From assembly GCA_900696515.1 (NCBI GenBank), contig CAADGK010000093.1, positions 62,001 through 126,000 of the forward strand: a stretch of 64,000 nt of DNA, read 5' to 3'. Each line of letters begins with the position of its first letter. Positions within the stretch are counted from its first letter, which is position 1. The position numbers were made by a program, and so were the translations under genes. The notes under the pieces were generated by a model that was not told the origin of the DNA, made no database searches, and saw only the letters and a program-made list of their open reading frames with translations. Shown here in pieces: positions 45,210 to 54,020 of the stretch. This DNA is from an uncultured Nitrosospira sp. (GTDB lineage: Bacteria > Nitrospirota > Nitrospiria > Nitrospirales > Nitrospiraceae).

Positions 45210-46007
45210 CTACATATGCCCCAACTTCCGTAATGTCTCCATCCCTCGTCCTTCATCCTGAGCACGGCCGCTCCGTTCTGCGATCGTCGTCACGCGAAGC
45301 TCGGACATGATTTGAGGAATGGTTGAGGCGCATGATGCAACTGTGCCGGTACAGGGTACGCACCCCAGGCTTCGATACCGCAGCCCATTGCCTTGATCGA
45401 AATAGAGTGTGGGGAGCGGGACTCGTTCGAGCTCCAAGTATTCCCATATATTCAGTTCGGTCCAGTCCAAGAGGGGATGAACACGAATATGGGAGCCGGC
45501 AGGGAACGTCGTATTGAATTGATCCCACAGTTCCGGTGGTTGGTCTCGAAAATCCCATTCACCGTGCTTGTCGCGCAGTGAAAAATACCGTTCTTTGGCG
45601 CGGGTTCCTTCTTCATCGGCACGAATGCCGAGAATGATGGCCGTCCACTTGTGCTTGGCGATCGTCTGTTTCAGGGCTTCGATCTTCATCGCCGTGCAGC
45701 AGGTCACTCGTCCCTGCTCCGGCCCCATGCCGGCTGCCAGTGCCTCCTTATTCTGGCCGACGACCAGATCAAGATGCCATGCCCGACACAGTCGATCTCG
45801 ATACTCGATCAGCTCCGGCATTTCATGCCCGGTATCGATGTGCACCAATGGAAATGGCACATGTCCAAAGAAGGCTTTGCGTGCGAGCCACAACAGCACC
45901 GTCGAATCCTTCCCCATGGACCATAGCATCGCCAGATCATCGAAGTGCTTGTAGGCTTCGCGAAGGATGTACACACTCTGATCTTCAAGGGCCCGCAAGT
46001 GTTTCAT
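45210..46007 (-). CDS. PAPS-reductase / CysD-family PP-loop protein with four cluster-like cysteines
   Basis: The 265-aa protein resembles CysD, the small ATP sulfurylase subunit: [17 protein letters not shown], the PP-loop [49 protein letters not shown] and [15 protein letters not shown]. Unlike typical CysD it has Cys103-Cys104 and Cys216-x2-Cys219, the CC and CxxC pattern that holds a 4Fe-4S cluster in APS reductases. The catalytic C-terminal ECG motif of APS reductase is absent. No cysN is adjacent. It follows the 790-aa gene by 18 bases in one operon. Sulfate activation or reduction is plausible, but the exact reaction is uncertain. Confidence 0.7.
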   Translation of the reverse strand: MKHLRALEDQSVYILREAYKHFDDLAMLWSMGKDSTVLLWLARKAFFGHVPFPLVHIDTGHEMPELIEYRDRLCRAWHLDLVVGQNKEALAAGMGPEQGRVTCCTAMKIEALKQTIAKHKWTAIILGIRADEEGTRAKERYFSLRDKHGEWDFRDQPPELWDQFNTTFPAGSHIRVHPLLDWTELNIWEYLELERVPLPTLYFDQGNGLRYRSLGCVPCTGTVASCASTIPQIMSELRVTTIAERSGRAQDEGRGMETLRKLGHM

Positions 46008-46025
46008 GCTCTTCGCGTCACCTGT

Positions 46026-48398
46026 TCAATAGGCCGCCGGTTTCGAGAAGGTCCGGTTCGAGACCAAATCTAGTACATGGAGTCCGTCGAACTCTGCCTC
46101 ACCCGGGCCCAAGGCAATGAATCCTACCTGCCCGTCCTGAGGAAGCATGACATCGTCGACGGCGGCGATTTGTGCGCCATCGATGTAGACCGCGAGTCTC
46201 CCCTTATCGAGATGCAGAAAGTTGATTCGTTGGACTCGTATCGTATGCCAGGATTTTGACGCAAGCTTTGCGGTGGCTTGTCCGAGGATAGTCACTGTGC
46301 CGTTCACAACATGTCTGGTGGTGACCTGGCCGGTTCCAGGTTGAAGTGTGATGGCATAATAATTCGACGGGTCTGTGACGGCGATCGCGAGCCCGAGTTC
46401 GCCTTGATCAGTTGAACCGGGGGTACGTACCTGAACGGTCACATCCGGGTACGTGGTTCTGACGTCCGTGGCAATAAGGAGCCGGGCACAGTCCTGTATC
46501 AGGCAGGGGGCGGCGCCGACAAACCGGTGTGACCCATTTGGCATGGCCGGATCGGCTTGGATTTGCCATCCATCAGCTTGTTCGTTCGGTCGGTTTAGAG
46601 TGGCGAATCCGGCGGGAAGGCGTCCCAGTTGGTCCTGATCAAAATTCCATTGCCAGATGATGTCCTGTTTGGGCGGGTTCGCGTGGACGGCCACATCGAG
46701 AACCTCACGCGAACGTGGTGGGCTTGGCAGGACGATTGCGGAAGCCTCCGGAGTCAGCGACTTGACGAGATCGTTCGCGACCAGCTGGCCTTGCAGGCCC
46801 TTCACCCCGGGGATCCGATCTAAATCCTGTTTGACCTGACGCATTCGCTGCTGAAACCGATCCAGATTGCGTGGCACCGAGAGTGACTCCACTGCCGCCA
46901 GCGCATAGTGGGCATGGAGCGTATCGTAGGGTTGAGCCGACAGTTCAACCGCTTTTTCCGCTTCGGTGTAGGCTTGTTGCAACCAAGGATGGTCGTAACG
47001 TCGGTTCCACGACACAAACTGGATGCGATCCCAGGCGATCTCCGTCAAGATCTTCGCGTACTCGGCAGTACCGGGAGCCGTGTCGCGTAGCAACGCCTCA
47101 TGGATGCCAAGGGCACCGGTCGGATCATTGTTCCAGCGGGCCAGCGCGCCGAGGCGTCGGCGCTGTTCCGATGTGGCTTGCTCAAGTTGTCCCAATGCCT
47201 CGTAGGAGGCGAGCGATTGATAGAGGGCGTCCGCAGCCGGTTCATACCCTTCCGCCACTGCGGTTAATTCCTGTCGCCAAGTTTGGGCTTGGATTGTCCA
47301 ATAGAGTTCAGCGATTCGCTGGAGCGCTCCCCCGTCATTGGCCGCTAAGCCGCCTTTTGCGACGCCTTGTTTGAGCAAGGCTTGGTAGGCGTCCTCACCG
47401 CGCAGGAGATGGGCGTCTGGATGGTTCGGATCAATCAATAGGAGTCGAGTCAGGAATTCCGCCCGTTCAGCCAGTGGAAGATGTGGGGCTCGACCGAGAG
47501 CTGCCTGTATGATCGGTTCAGCCTCAGCCCGTGTCCACCATTGCGTCGATCCTGGAACGAGTTCTCCCTTCACAAACGGTTGAGTTGGGTTCGTTCGGTC
47601 AAACTTCCGCCCGTTCTCCGGACGGAGACCATAGTGGGTTGTCGCAATCAGTGGAGTGCCAGCCAATACCTCATTCATCACGGCTCGATCTGCAACAAAG
47701 CCGAACTTGCGCAAGCCGGTGACCACGATAAACCGGGCCGTGACTGCTCGCACCGGTCCAAACTGACGCTGAGATCCATTCACCCACCAGATCTCTTCCG
47801 GTCTGAGAGCGAGCGGAGCAGTGAACGGGTCAGGGTAGAGGATCTGAATATCCACGGCCTGACCGGATACGGAGACCAGCGAATCTTTCTTGATATTCGA
47901 CAGGGCAAACGATTGCACCGGGCTCGTGCGACTGACGGTCATCTGAGGAGTCGGCGCGTGGCCGTTTAAAACGATCGGCGGAGAAACGAAGACGGCCGGT
48001 GGGTAGTCTTTCCAATTCTCCGTGGCGCGGTGTCGATCCGCCAGGAGTCCCAGTCCGACTCCGCGACCAGTCGCGTTGAAGACGCCGGATTCCGCCTGTT
48101 GGTTCACCATCTGGATATGTCCACGTAACGTAGCGTCCCAGCAACGTCGGGCCACCTCCGGCATTAATGGTGATGGTTGCGTGCCTGTGGCTTCCCGAGT
48201 GTGATTCAGGCAGCCTAAATCAGCGGAAGCCCATGTCTCGATCCGGGACTGAGACAAGGCTTCGAGGTAGTGGAGCACAAAGCGGCTCGCGTCTTCGCCG
48301 GATTTGGGTGGAGAGGCGGCGGCGTGGTTCAACGCCGGATAGCCGAGAAGGACTATGCCGATGATAAAAATGCCGAGTCCAATGGGGCGTAAGAACAT
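46026..48398 (-). CDS. Large exported protein, helical repeats plus C-terminal ConA-like domain (790 aa)
   Basis: A signal peptide (GLGIFIIGIVLLGYPALNHAAA) is followed by an unrecognised N-terminal region of about 280 residues. A helical, TPR-like stretch spans roughly residues 310-530 (LLLIDPNHPDAHLLRGEDAY, LGALARWNNDPTGALGIHEALL). The C-terminal beta domain, from about residue 610, looks LamG/concanavalin-like: IIWQWNFDQDQLGRLPAGF, LGLAIAVTDPSNYYAITLQPG, LAVYIDGAQIAAVDD. I cannot name a family. It is first in a sigma-54-dependent operon with the CysD-like gene. Confidence 0.65.
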   Translation of the reverse strand: MFLRPIGLGIFIIGIVLLGYPALNHAAASPPKSGEDASRFVLHYLEALSQSRIETWASADLGCLNHTREATGTQPSPLMPEVARRCWDATLRGHIQMVNQQAESGVFNATGRGVGLGLLADRHRATENWKDYPPAVFVSPPIVLNGHAPTPQMTVSRTSPVQSFALSNIKKDSLVSVSGQAVDIQILYPDPFTAPLALRPEEIWWVNGSQRQFGPVRAVTARFIVVTGLRKFGFVADRAVMNEVLAGTPLIATTHYGLRPENGRKFDRTNPTQPFVKGELVPGSTQWWTRAEAEPIIQAALGRAPHLPLAERAEFLTRLLLIDPNHPDAHLLRGEDAYQALLKQGVAKGGLAANDGGALQRIAELYWTIQAQTWRQELTAVAEGYEPAADALYQSLASYEALGQLEQATSEQRRRLGALARWNNDPTGALGIHEALLRDTAPGTAEYAKILTEIAWDRIQFVSWNRRYDHPWLQQAYTEAEKAVELSAQPYDTLHAHYALAAVESLSVPRNLDRFQQRMRQVKQDLDRIPGVKGLQGQLVANDLVKSLTPEASAIVLPSPPRSREVLDVAVHANPPKQDIIWQWNFDQDQLGRLPAGFATLNRPNEQADGWQIQADPAMPNGSHRFVGAAPCLIQDCARLLIATDVRTTYPDVTVQVRTPGSTDQGELGLAIAVTDPSNYYAITLQPGTGQVTTRHVVNGTVTILGQATAKLASKSWHTIRVQRINFLHLDKGRLAVYIDGAQIAAVDDVMLPQDGQVGFIALGPGEAEFDGLHVLDLVSNRTFSKPAAY

Positions 48399-48485
48399 GG
48401 TTTATGCTCCGAAACAGTCAGAAGATCAGAAAGGATCACCGGCGTGGTGATTCCCGCTGTGGTCATGGTCGCGTCGTAATGGGAT

Positions 48486-48500
48486 GCAATCGTCAGTCCC
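48486..48500 (-). promoter_or_regulatory. Sigma-54 promoter of the 790-aa/CysD-like operon
   Basis: On the minus strand GGGACTGACGATTGC has GG and GC at the required spacing and shares GGACT with the icd promoter. The predicted start near 48474 is 76 bases before the ATG. Confidence 0.55.
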
Positions 48501-48609
48501 AACCTTTACAGAGGACGGCCAGGAGAGAACAGTCGCTCGAATATCATCGGAAAGAAAAAGAATTGGGCGGGTACTGCCGGAGATTCTCGTGCGGAATGGG
48601 AGCCCGGTT

Positions 48610-48645
48610 GTGTGTCAGCGCACAAGCAATCGTGCGACTGTGCGC
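48610..48645. promoter_or_regulatory. GTGC-N6-GCAC dyad pair beside the sigma-54 activator gene
   Basis: GTGTGTCAGCGCAC (48610-48623) and GTGCGACTGTGCGC (48632-48645) each match the dyad with one mismatch. They are centred about 143 and 164 bases upstream of the predicted start of the 790-aa gene. They also begin directly after the stop codon of the activator gene. Confidence 0.6.
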
Positions 48646-48651
48646 CTATGC

Positions 48652-50058
48652 TCACTCGGCAGCGGGTTTTCGACGCCGGTCCAGCATCCAGCGGGTGATG
48701 CCGAGATGCTTGGCGGCCAGAGACTTGTTTCCATCGGACCGCTGTAATACTTCGTTGATGATGCGGTCCTCAAGGTCGGTTAAGGATTCACCAAGGCGGA
48801 ATGAAAGATGGATCTGGGAGGGATCCACTGTGTCTGAAAACGGCAACGGAGGGTCGGGAGCACTGAGAACTGGTTGCGCGGGAGTCTCTCGCACATCAGA
48901 GGGAAAATGCCCCGCTTCAAGTGTCTCGCCGGGGCAGAAGAGTACCGCCCGTTCCATCAGATTACTCAACTCACGCACATTTCCTGGGAAATGATACCGC
49001 TGTAACAGCGTCTCCGCACTCGCTCCCAAGACCCGAACCGGTTTGCGAAGTGCAAGCGCCGAGCGGGTTAAGAATTGCATCGCTAAGGGGATGATGTCCT
49101 CCGGTCGTTCTCGCAGCGCAGGAATCGTGAGGGTCACGACGTTCAGCCGGAAATAGAGATCTTCGCGAAACTCGCCTTTGGCCACCGCGTCTTTCAGATT
49201 GCGGTTCGTGGCCGCCATGAACCGCACATCCACCGGGATCGTGGCGGATCCTCCCACACGGCGGAGCGTCCGTTCCTCGATAACCCGCAAGAGCTTCGCT
49301 TGTAAGGGGAGAGGGAGGTCGCCGATCTCGTCGAACAGAAGCGTGCCTCCCTCCGCCATCTCCATCAATCCGGTCTTGCGGCCCGCCGCCCCCGTAAATG
49401 AACCTTTCTCGTGGCCGAAGAGCTCGCTTTCAAACAGTTCGCGTGGAATCGACGGACAGTCGACTTCAATACAGGGTTTGTGAGCCCTCGCGCCGTTATA
49501 GTGAATGACACGGCCGACGTATTGCTTTCCTGTTCCCGTCTCACCTTGGAGCAGGACGGTGACTCGCTCATTTTTGACGAGTTCCCTGACCTGGGACATG
49601 AAGGTCTGGGTGGCGGGGCTCTTGGCAATGACTCGGTCGAGCGCGTATCGGTCGGCGTCTTGCCCGCTCCGCGCATGGACCTGGCGCTGCAACGTCAGCA
49701 GCTGCGTCGCTCTGCTCAAGGCATGCAGGAGGTCTTCCATGTCGATGGATTTGGCCACGAAGTCGAAGGCGCCCAGCTTTGTCGCCTCGACGGCGTCCTT
49801 CACCGTGCCTCTCGCGGTGACCAGAATAACAAGTAAGTTGGGTGAGGTCTGTTTGACCCGTGCGAGTACGTCCAAGCCCGTGAGATTCGGCATGACCAGA
49901 TCAAGCACAAGAATATCCGGTTCATAGGTGCGCAGCAGCCCGAGCGCTTCCTCGCCCGAACTCGCGGTCTGAACCAGATAGCCGTGATCGCTGAGGCGCA
50001 GGGCGAAGGCCTCGCGAACAGACGCTTCATCTTCGACGAGCAACAGTTGCCAGGTCAT
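48652..50058 (-). CDS. Sigma-54-dependent response regulator (NtrC family)
   Basis: The 468-aa protein has three parts. The first is a receiver domain with phospho-acceptor Asp53 in DILVLDLVMP. The second is an AAA+ domain with Walker A GETGTGKQ, the sigma-54 contact loop as GSFTGA (instead of GAFTGA) and LLFDEIGDLPLPLQAKLLRVIEE. The third is a short Fis-type helix-turn-helix (NKSLAAKHLGITRWMLDRR). It should activate sigma-54 promoters when phosphorylated. The histidine kinase gene lies six bases upstream in the same operon. It is the best candidate for the protein that binds the GTGC-N6-GCAC dyads. Confidence 0.95.
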   Translation of the reverse strand: MTWQLLLVEDEASVREAFALRLSDHGYLVQTASSGEEALGLLRTYEPDILVLDLVMPNLTGLDVLARVKQTSPNLLVILVTARGTVKDAVEATKLGAFDFVAKSIDMEDLLHALSRATQLLTLQRQVHARSGQDADRYALDRVIAKSPATQTFMSQVRELVKNERVTVLLQGETGTGKQYVGRVIHYNGARAHKPCIEVDCPSIPRELFESELFGHEKGSFTGAAGRKTGLMEMAEGGTLLFDEIGDLPLPLQAKLLRVIEERTLRRVGGSATIPVDVRFMAATNRNLKDAVAKGEFREDLYFRLNVVTLTIPALRERPEDIIPLAMQFLTRSALALRKPVRVLGASAETLLQRYHFPGNVRELSNLMERAVLFCPGETLEAGHFPSDVRETPAQPVLSAPDPPLPFSDTVDPSQIHLSFRLGESLTDLEDRIINEVLQRSDGNKSLAAKHLGITRWMLDRRRKPAAE

Positions 50059-50064
50059 GTCACC

Positions 50065-52134
50065 TTACCGCTCGGGTTTTAGGGGAAGCCAAACCTCCAC
50101 GACGGCTCCGTTTCCGGGCGGGCTGGTAATCACCAGTTGTCCGCCATGCCGTTCGATGATGTCGTGGGTGATGGTGAGTCCAAGCCCGACACCTTTTGCC
50201 TTCCCACTGGTAAAGAACGGTTCGAAAATTCGTTTGAGATCGTCGGGGTCAATCCCTTTCCCCGTATCGGAGAAAGCAAGAAGCACACCAGGCCCTCGCC
50301 GAGATTCCGTCCGCATCGTGATCGTGAGGTCTCCACCGTTCGGCATGGCATCGATCGCATTCATCATAATGTTGAGACAGACCTGCTGAAGATGCGCACG
50401 AGAGGCTTCAACCAGCGGCAGATCCGGGGCAATCATTTTTCGTACGTGAACGTGCTGCTTGGTCAAGTTCGGTTTCAAGAGAGTCATGCCGTCGTCGATG
50501 AGTGCGGGAAGATCACAGGGATGGAGTTCGAACGGCCGCGGTCGAAGTTGGCTGAGGTGAGACTCTAGCAGCTCGTCGATACGAGTGGCTTCCCGCGCGA
50601 TGAGCCGGCAGCGGTCTCTGGCCGCTTTCGGCAAGTGCTCCTGGTCAGCCAGATGGGTTGCGAGGCTCCCGAGCCCTATCAACGGATTGCGGACCTCGTG
50701 CAGAATGCCGCCGGTCAATTGCCCGACCAGTTTGATTTGTTCCGCATGTCGTAACGCTTCCAGCATCTGCTCCCGTTCGGTCAAGTCCATGAGGATGGCC
50801 ATATAATATTGAGTTGTGCCGTCACGATCTTTCACCGGGCTCACGCTCTCCCAGACGAGGAATTCCGATCCATCCTTCCGTCGATTCACAAACCGGTCGA
50901 CAAAGGCGTGGCCTGCCCGCAGTGCCTGCCAAAGTCGGTCGTAAAATGCTTGGTCATGTTTTCCGGACTTTAAAATGGAAGGACGTTGTCCCAATGCTTC
51001 CCGGCTTGTCCAGCCGGTCATCCGTTCGAGAGCAGGGTTCCACTCCAAAATACAGCCGTCTGTGTCGGTCAACATGATCCCGTCTTGTGCCGCCGTGAAT
51101 AATCGATGATAGAGGTCCCGTTGCGTATCGGCTCGCCGCCGTCGCTCCAGCACGGTCGCCACGGTATTGGCGACGGTACAGAGAAACTCGAGTTCCGTGA
51201 CGGTGTAGTCGCGAACCGATTTTGAATGGGCGGTCATGGCGCCGTACACCCGATCCTCGACCAACATCGGGACGCACATGCCTGCGATGCCGCCATGTTC
51301 AGTAAGCAGTTTCGACGGGGTGAACCGCGTCTCCTGACGCAGGTCCCGGACGACCACGGGGAGTCGTTCTCGAATGGCGTAACCGGCCTGCGAATGGGTG
51401 CCGCCTTCAATGGTCAACTTCCCGATCAGATCAGGGGCGAGACCGATTCCTGCGACGACGGCGAGATGATCGTCTGATTCCCGCTGAACGAGAATCTTAC
51501 AAAGCTCGACGTGGAGTGCCTCAGCCGTATGGATGACCGCTTCATTCATCAACTCCTGCGCCGGTGCGTCGCTGACCGCCAGCGTTCCGATACGGGCAAG
51601 CACCGACTGAAACCGGGCGATCTGTGAGGCTTCCTGAACCAACTCCGTATGCTCGGTGACGTCTTGCAGAACTAACAGCACGCCGGTCTTCCCATGGTAG
51701 GGGACCACGTGATATCGGCATTCGTAGACGAGTGTCTGGCCTTGGCGATCGAGGAGACGATAGGTTTTGCTGCCTCGTGCCCCGAGAGTGTCCTTATTCC
51801 AGGCCATGGCATCGGCGAAGAGCTGCGCTCGAAGCGTCGCATCCTGAGCGGGCGAATGGTCCAACTGCGCAGTCGGTGTTTCCACCAGTTCGCCGAATTG
51901 CGAATTTTCAAATATGAGAATTCCCTTGGCGATGAAGCAAAGCCCGCCCTCGAGGCAATCGCTCACCCAGGCCAACACCTCCGCTGCGGCGACTTCGGGT
52001 TTGGCACGGGCGGCATCTTTGGACTGAACTGCAGGGGGCGTACGGCGTTTCACGCAGAGCCTCTGTCGTGTGAATACGTCATATTGGGAACGGATAGTAT
52101 ACCGAGGTGACGGAGATATCGTCGAGTGAGCCAT
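50065..52134 (-). CDS. Sensor histidine kinase (PAS-GAF-PAS-HisKA-HATPase)
   Basis: The 689-aa protein has no membrane segment, so it probably senses a cytoplasmic cue. Domains are a PAS-like region (about 55-165), a GAF domain (about 185-325, AGYAIRERLPVVVRDLRQETRF), a second PAS domain (about 335-455, DGIMLTDTDGCILEWNPALERMTGW) and a dimerisation helix with phospho-acceptor His479 in GGILHEVRNPL. An ATPase domain with NMMMNAIDAMPNGG and FSDTGKGIDPDDLKRIFEPFFTSGKAKGVGLGL follows. It is the cognate kinase of the adjacent sigma-54 response regulator. Confidence 0.94.
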   Translation of the reverse strand: MAHSTISPSPRYTIRSQYDVFTRQRLCVKRRTPPAVQSKDAARAKPEVAAAEVLAWVSDCLEGGLCFIAKGILIFENSQFGELVETPTAQLDHSPAQDATLRAQLFADAMAWNKDTLGARGSKTYRLLDRQGQTLVYECRYHVVPYHGKTGVLLVLQDVTEHTELVQEASQIARFQSVLARIGTLAVSDAPAQELMNEAVIHTAEALHVELCKILVQRESDDHLAVVAGIGLAPDLIGKLTIEGGTHSQAGYAIRERLPVVVRDLRQETRFTPSKLLTEHGGIAGMCVPMLVEDRVYGAMTAHSKSVRDYTVTELEFLCTVANTVATVLERRRRADTQRDLYHRLFTAAQDGIMLTDTDGCILEWNPALERMTGWTSREALGQRPSILKSGKHDQAFYDRLWQALRAGHAFVDRFVNRRKDGSEFLVWESVSPVKDRDGTTQYYMAILMDLTEREQMLEALRHAEQIKLVGQLTGGILHEVRNPLIGLGSLATHLADQEHLPKAARDRCRLIAREATRIDELLESHLSQLRPRPFELHPCDLPALIDDGMTLLKPNLTKQHVHVRKMIAPDLPLVEASRAHLQQVCLNIMMNAIDAMPNGGDLTITMRTESRRGPGVLLAFSDTGKGIDPDDLKRIFEPFFTSGKAKGVGLGLTITHDIIERHGGQLVITSPPGNGAVVEVWLPLKPER

Positions 52135-52417
52135 TTTTATGGAGGTGAAGCAACGATTAGGACAAAGGCATCTTCCCTTCCTGCCGGAAGGATGGTGGTG
52201 AAAGTGAGCGAGCTCATTGTAGTGAACCAGAAAGGGGCCAGGGAATGCGGTGTCCTCGAAACTTTACACCACTCAAGCTCGAAATAGTTGGTCTTTCAAG
52301 ACAGGGCATGTGCGTCCCGATGCCAATAGCTAAACGGCCGAAGATAACGGTGGGTTCCGCTAGGTTTCCGTATAGTACCTAGAGCCATCAGAAAATTCCG
52401 TGTATAGTGTGATTCCG

Positions 52418-53317
52418 ATGGAATGGCTTAATTACCACCATCTTCTCTATTTTTGGTCTATTGCCAAGCATGGGACTATCGCCAAGGCTTGCGAAGCGCT
52501 TCAGCTGGCTCAACCGACGATCAGCGCACAACTTCGGGTTTTTGAGGACCGGCTAGGAGAGAAGCTGTTTCTGCGGAAAGGTCGGCACCTTGTCTTAACT
52601 GAAATAGGCCAGGTTGTCTTCAGGCACGCCGAGGATATCTTCTCCATCGGACAAGATCTGATGAATACCGTGAAGGGCCGTGGCAGCGGCCGAGCCCTTC
52701 GTCTCACAGTGGGCATTGTTGACGTCGTGCCCAAACTGCTGGCGACTCGACTCTTAGAAGCGACGTTTCAACAGTTTCCCGCAGTGCGCTTGGTCTGTTG
52801 GGAGGACAAACTGGAGCGGCTCTTGGCCGACCTGGCGATTCATGGATTGGATTTGGTGATTGCCGATACACCGACGCCGCCAACAATTAAAGTACAGGCC
52901 CACAATCACCTTATGGGTGAATCGGGGGTCACATTCTTTGCGAGTGCAAAGTTGGCAGCGCGCTACCGACGCAACTTTCCTCAATCCCTCAATGGTGCCC
53001 CGATGTTGTTACCCACCTCTAATACAATGCTCCGCAGGTTGTTGGATGACTGGCTGACGAGCCACGGTCTGACACCGACTGTGATCGGGGAGTTCCAAGA
53101 TAGTGCCACCTTAAAAGCATTTGGACAAACCGGCCATGGATTATTTCCCGGATCTACCGTGATGGAAAAAGAAATCTGTCGGCAATATCAGGTACAGGTG
53201 GTACGTCGGGTCGACGCTATCAAACAAAAGTTCTATGCCATTACCGTCGAGCGACGGCTGAAACATCCGGTGGTCATGACCCTCTTTGACACGGCTCGTC
53301 GGGAGATTCTCGCCTAG
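52418..53317 (+). CDS. LysR-family regulator, NhaR-like
   Basis: The ATG at 52418 matches the family start MEWLNYHHLLYFW; a GTG six codons upstream is less likely. The 299-aa protein has an N-terminal winged helix-turn-helix (GTIAKACEALQLAQPTISAQLRVFEDRLGEKLFLRKGRHL) and a LysR effector domain. Overall similarity is to NhaR, the Na+-responsive activator of nhaA in E. coli (INYNHLYYFW-type start, LLDDWLTSHGLTPTVIGEF, ATLKAFG). No antiporter gene is adjacent; the NhaD-like gene is 26 kb away. It converges with the cytochrome c gene. Confidence 0.85.
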   Translation: MEWLNYHHLLYFWSIAKHGTIAKACEALQLAQPTISAQLRVFEDRLGEKLFLRKGRHLVLTEIGQVVFRHAEDIFSIGQDLMNTVKGRGSGRALRLTVGIVDVVPKLLATRLLEATFQQFPAVRLVCWEDKLERLLADLAIHGLDLVIADTPTPPTIKVQAHNHLMGESGVTFFASAKLAARYRRNFPQSLNGAPMLLPTSNTMLRRLLDDWLTSHGLTPTVIGEFQDSATLKAFGQTGHGLFPGSTVMEKEICRQYQVQVVRRVDAIKQKFYAITVERRLKHPVVMTLFDTARREILA

Positions 53318-53342
53318 GGGGATGCTGTAATTCTTGAAAATA

Positions 53343-53771
53343 TCATTTCCGCCTCAAGGTGCGAATGTACGCCAGCACATCTCGAGTCTGCTCTTTGGAG
53401 AGCCGATATTCCCATGACGGCATTACCCTGCTCGGACGTCCTTCGTGAATAGTGGTCAGTAAATCAACGTTCAGTTTTCGTTGGGTCGCGGGCGAAGAGA
53501 GATCCGCAACGGTAGCCCCGGCGATCTGAAGGCCGTCTCCTTGGCCTTTTGGGCCATGGCATGTCACACAGTGTCGGGTAAAGAGTACTTTACCCCCTCG
53601 GACATCTCCTTCTACCTGTGTCGGTGATTTTTGATCAGGTTGGGTCTGCCCCCATATCAAGTCTACAGGCGCGGTAGCCCAGACTCCGGCCGAACAGATC
53701 ATGCCGACTAAGAAATAGAAGAGGTCAGAACGGCTTGGAAGTATTGATGGTTTGTTTTTTAGGGCAGTCAT
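53343..53771 (-). CDS. Monohaem c-type cytochrome (142 aa)
   Basis: A membrane or signal segment (FYFLVGMICSAGVWATAPV) precedes one haem-binding motif CVTCH (Cys68, Cys71, His72) in GKVLFTRHCVTCHGPKGQGDG. The probable axial Met is Met117 in RVMPSWEYRLS, followed by the closing helix TRDVLAYIRTL. This is a class I cytochrome c fold, acting as a periplasmic or membrane-tethered electron carrier. No oxidoreductase gene is adjacent, so the partner is unknown. Confidence 0.9.
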   Translation of the reverse strand: MTALKNKPSILPSRSDLFYFLVGMICSAGVWATAPVDLIWGQTQPDQKSPTQVEGDVRGGKVLFTRHCVTCHGPKGQGDGLQIAGATVADLSSPATQRKLNVDLLTTIHEGRPSRVMPSWEYRLSKEQTRDVLAYIRTLRRK

Positions 53772-54020
53772 GACCGTATGAGTCCAAGCGGTGTCAGAGG
53801 TCCTACATCATGGGCTACATAAAATTGTCTGGACACAGTGTTCGTGAGTTACATGTACCTTCGGGTTCAGGCAGGTACAAATAGAATAATGGATCGCTCA
53901 ACATTCTGAAAATCTATGACCGAATGGCCTTGGGATGCAGAGTCTTCTTGGTAATATGTATGCTTGATAGGACCGATGGCCGGGAGAAGCCGAAATAGCG
54001 GTGGGGAGGCAGAGTAGTTT

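Noticed and set aside
52308-52325. GTGCGTCCCGATGCC upstream of the NhaR-like gene as another activator dyad
   Set aside because: The arms do not fit GTGC-N6-GCAC and there is no -24/-12 element at a suitable distance.
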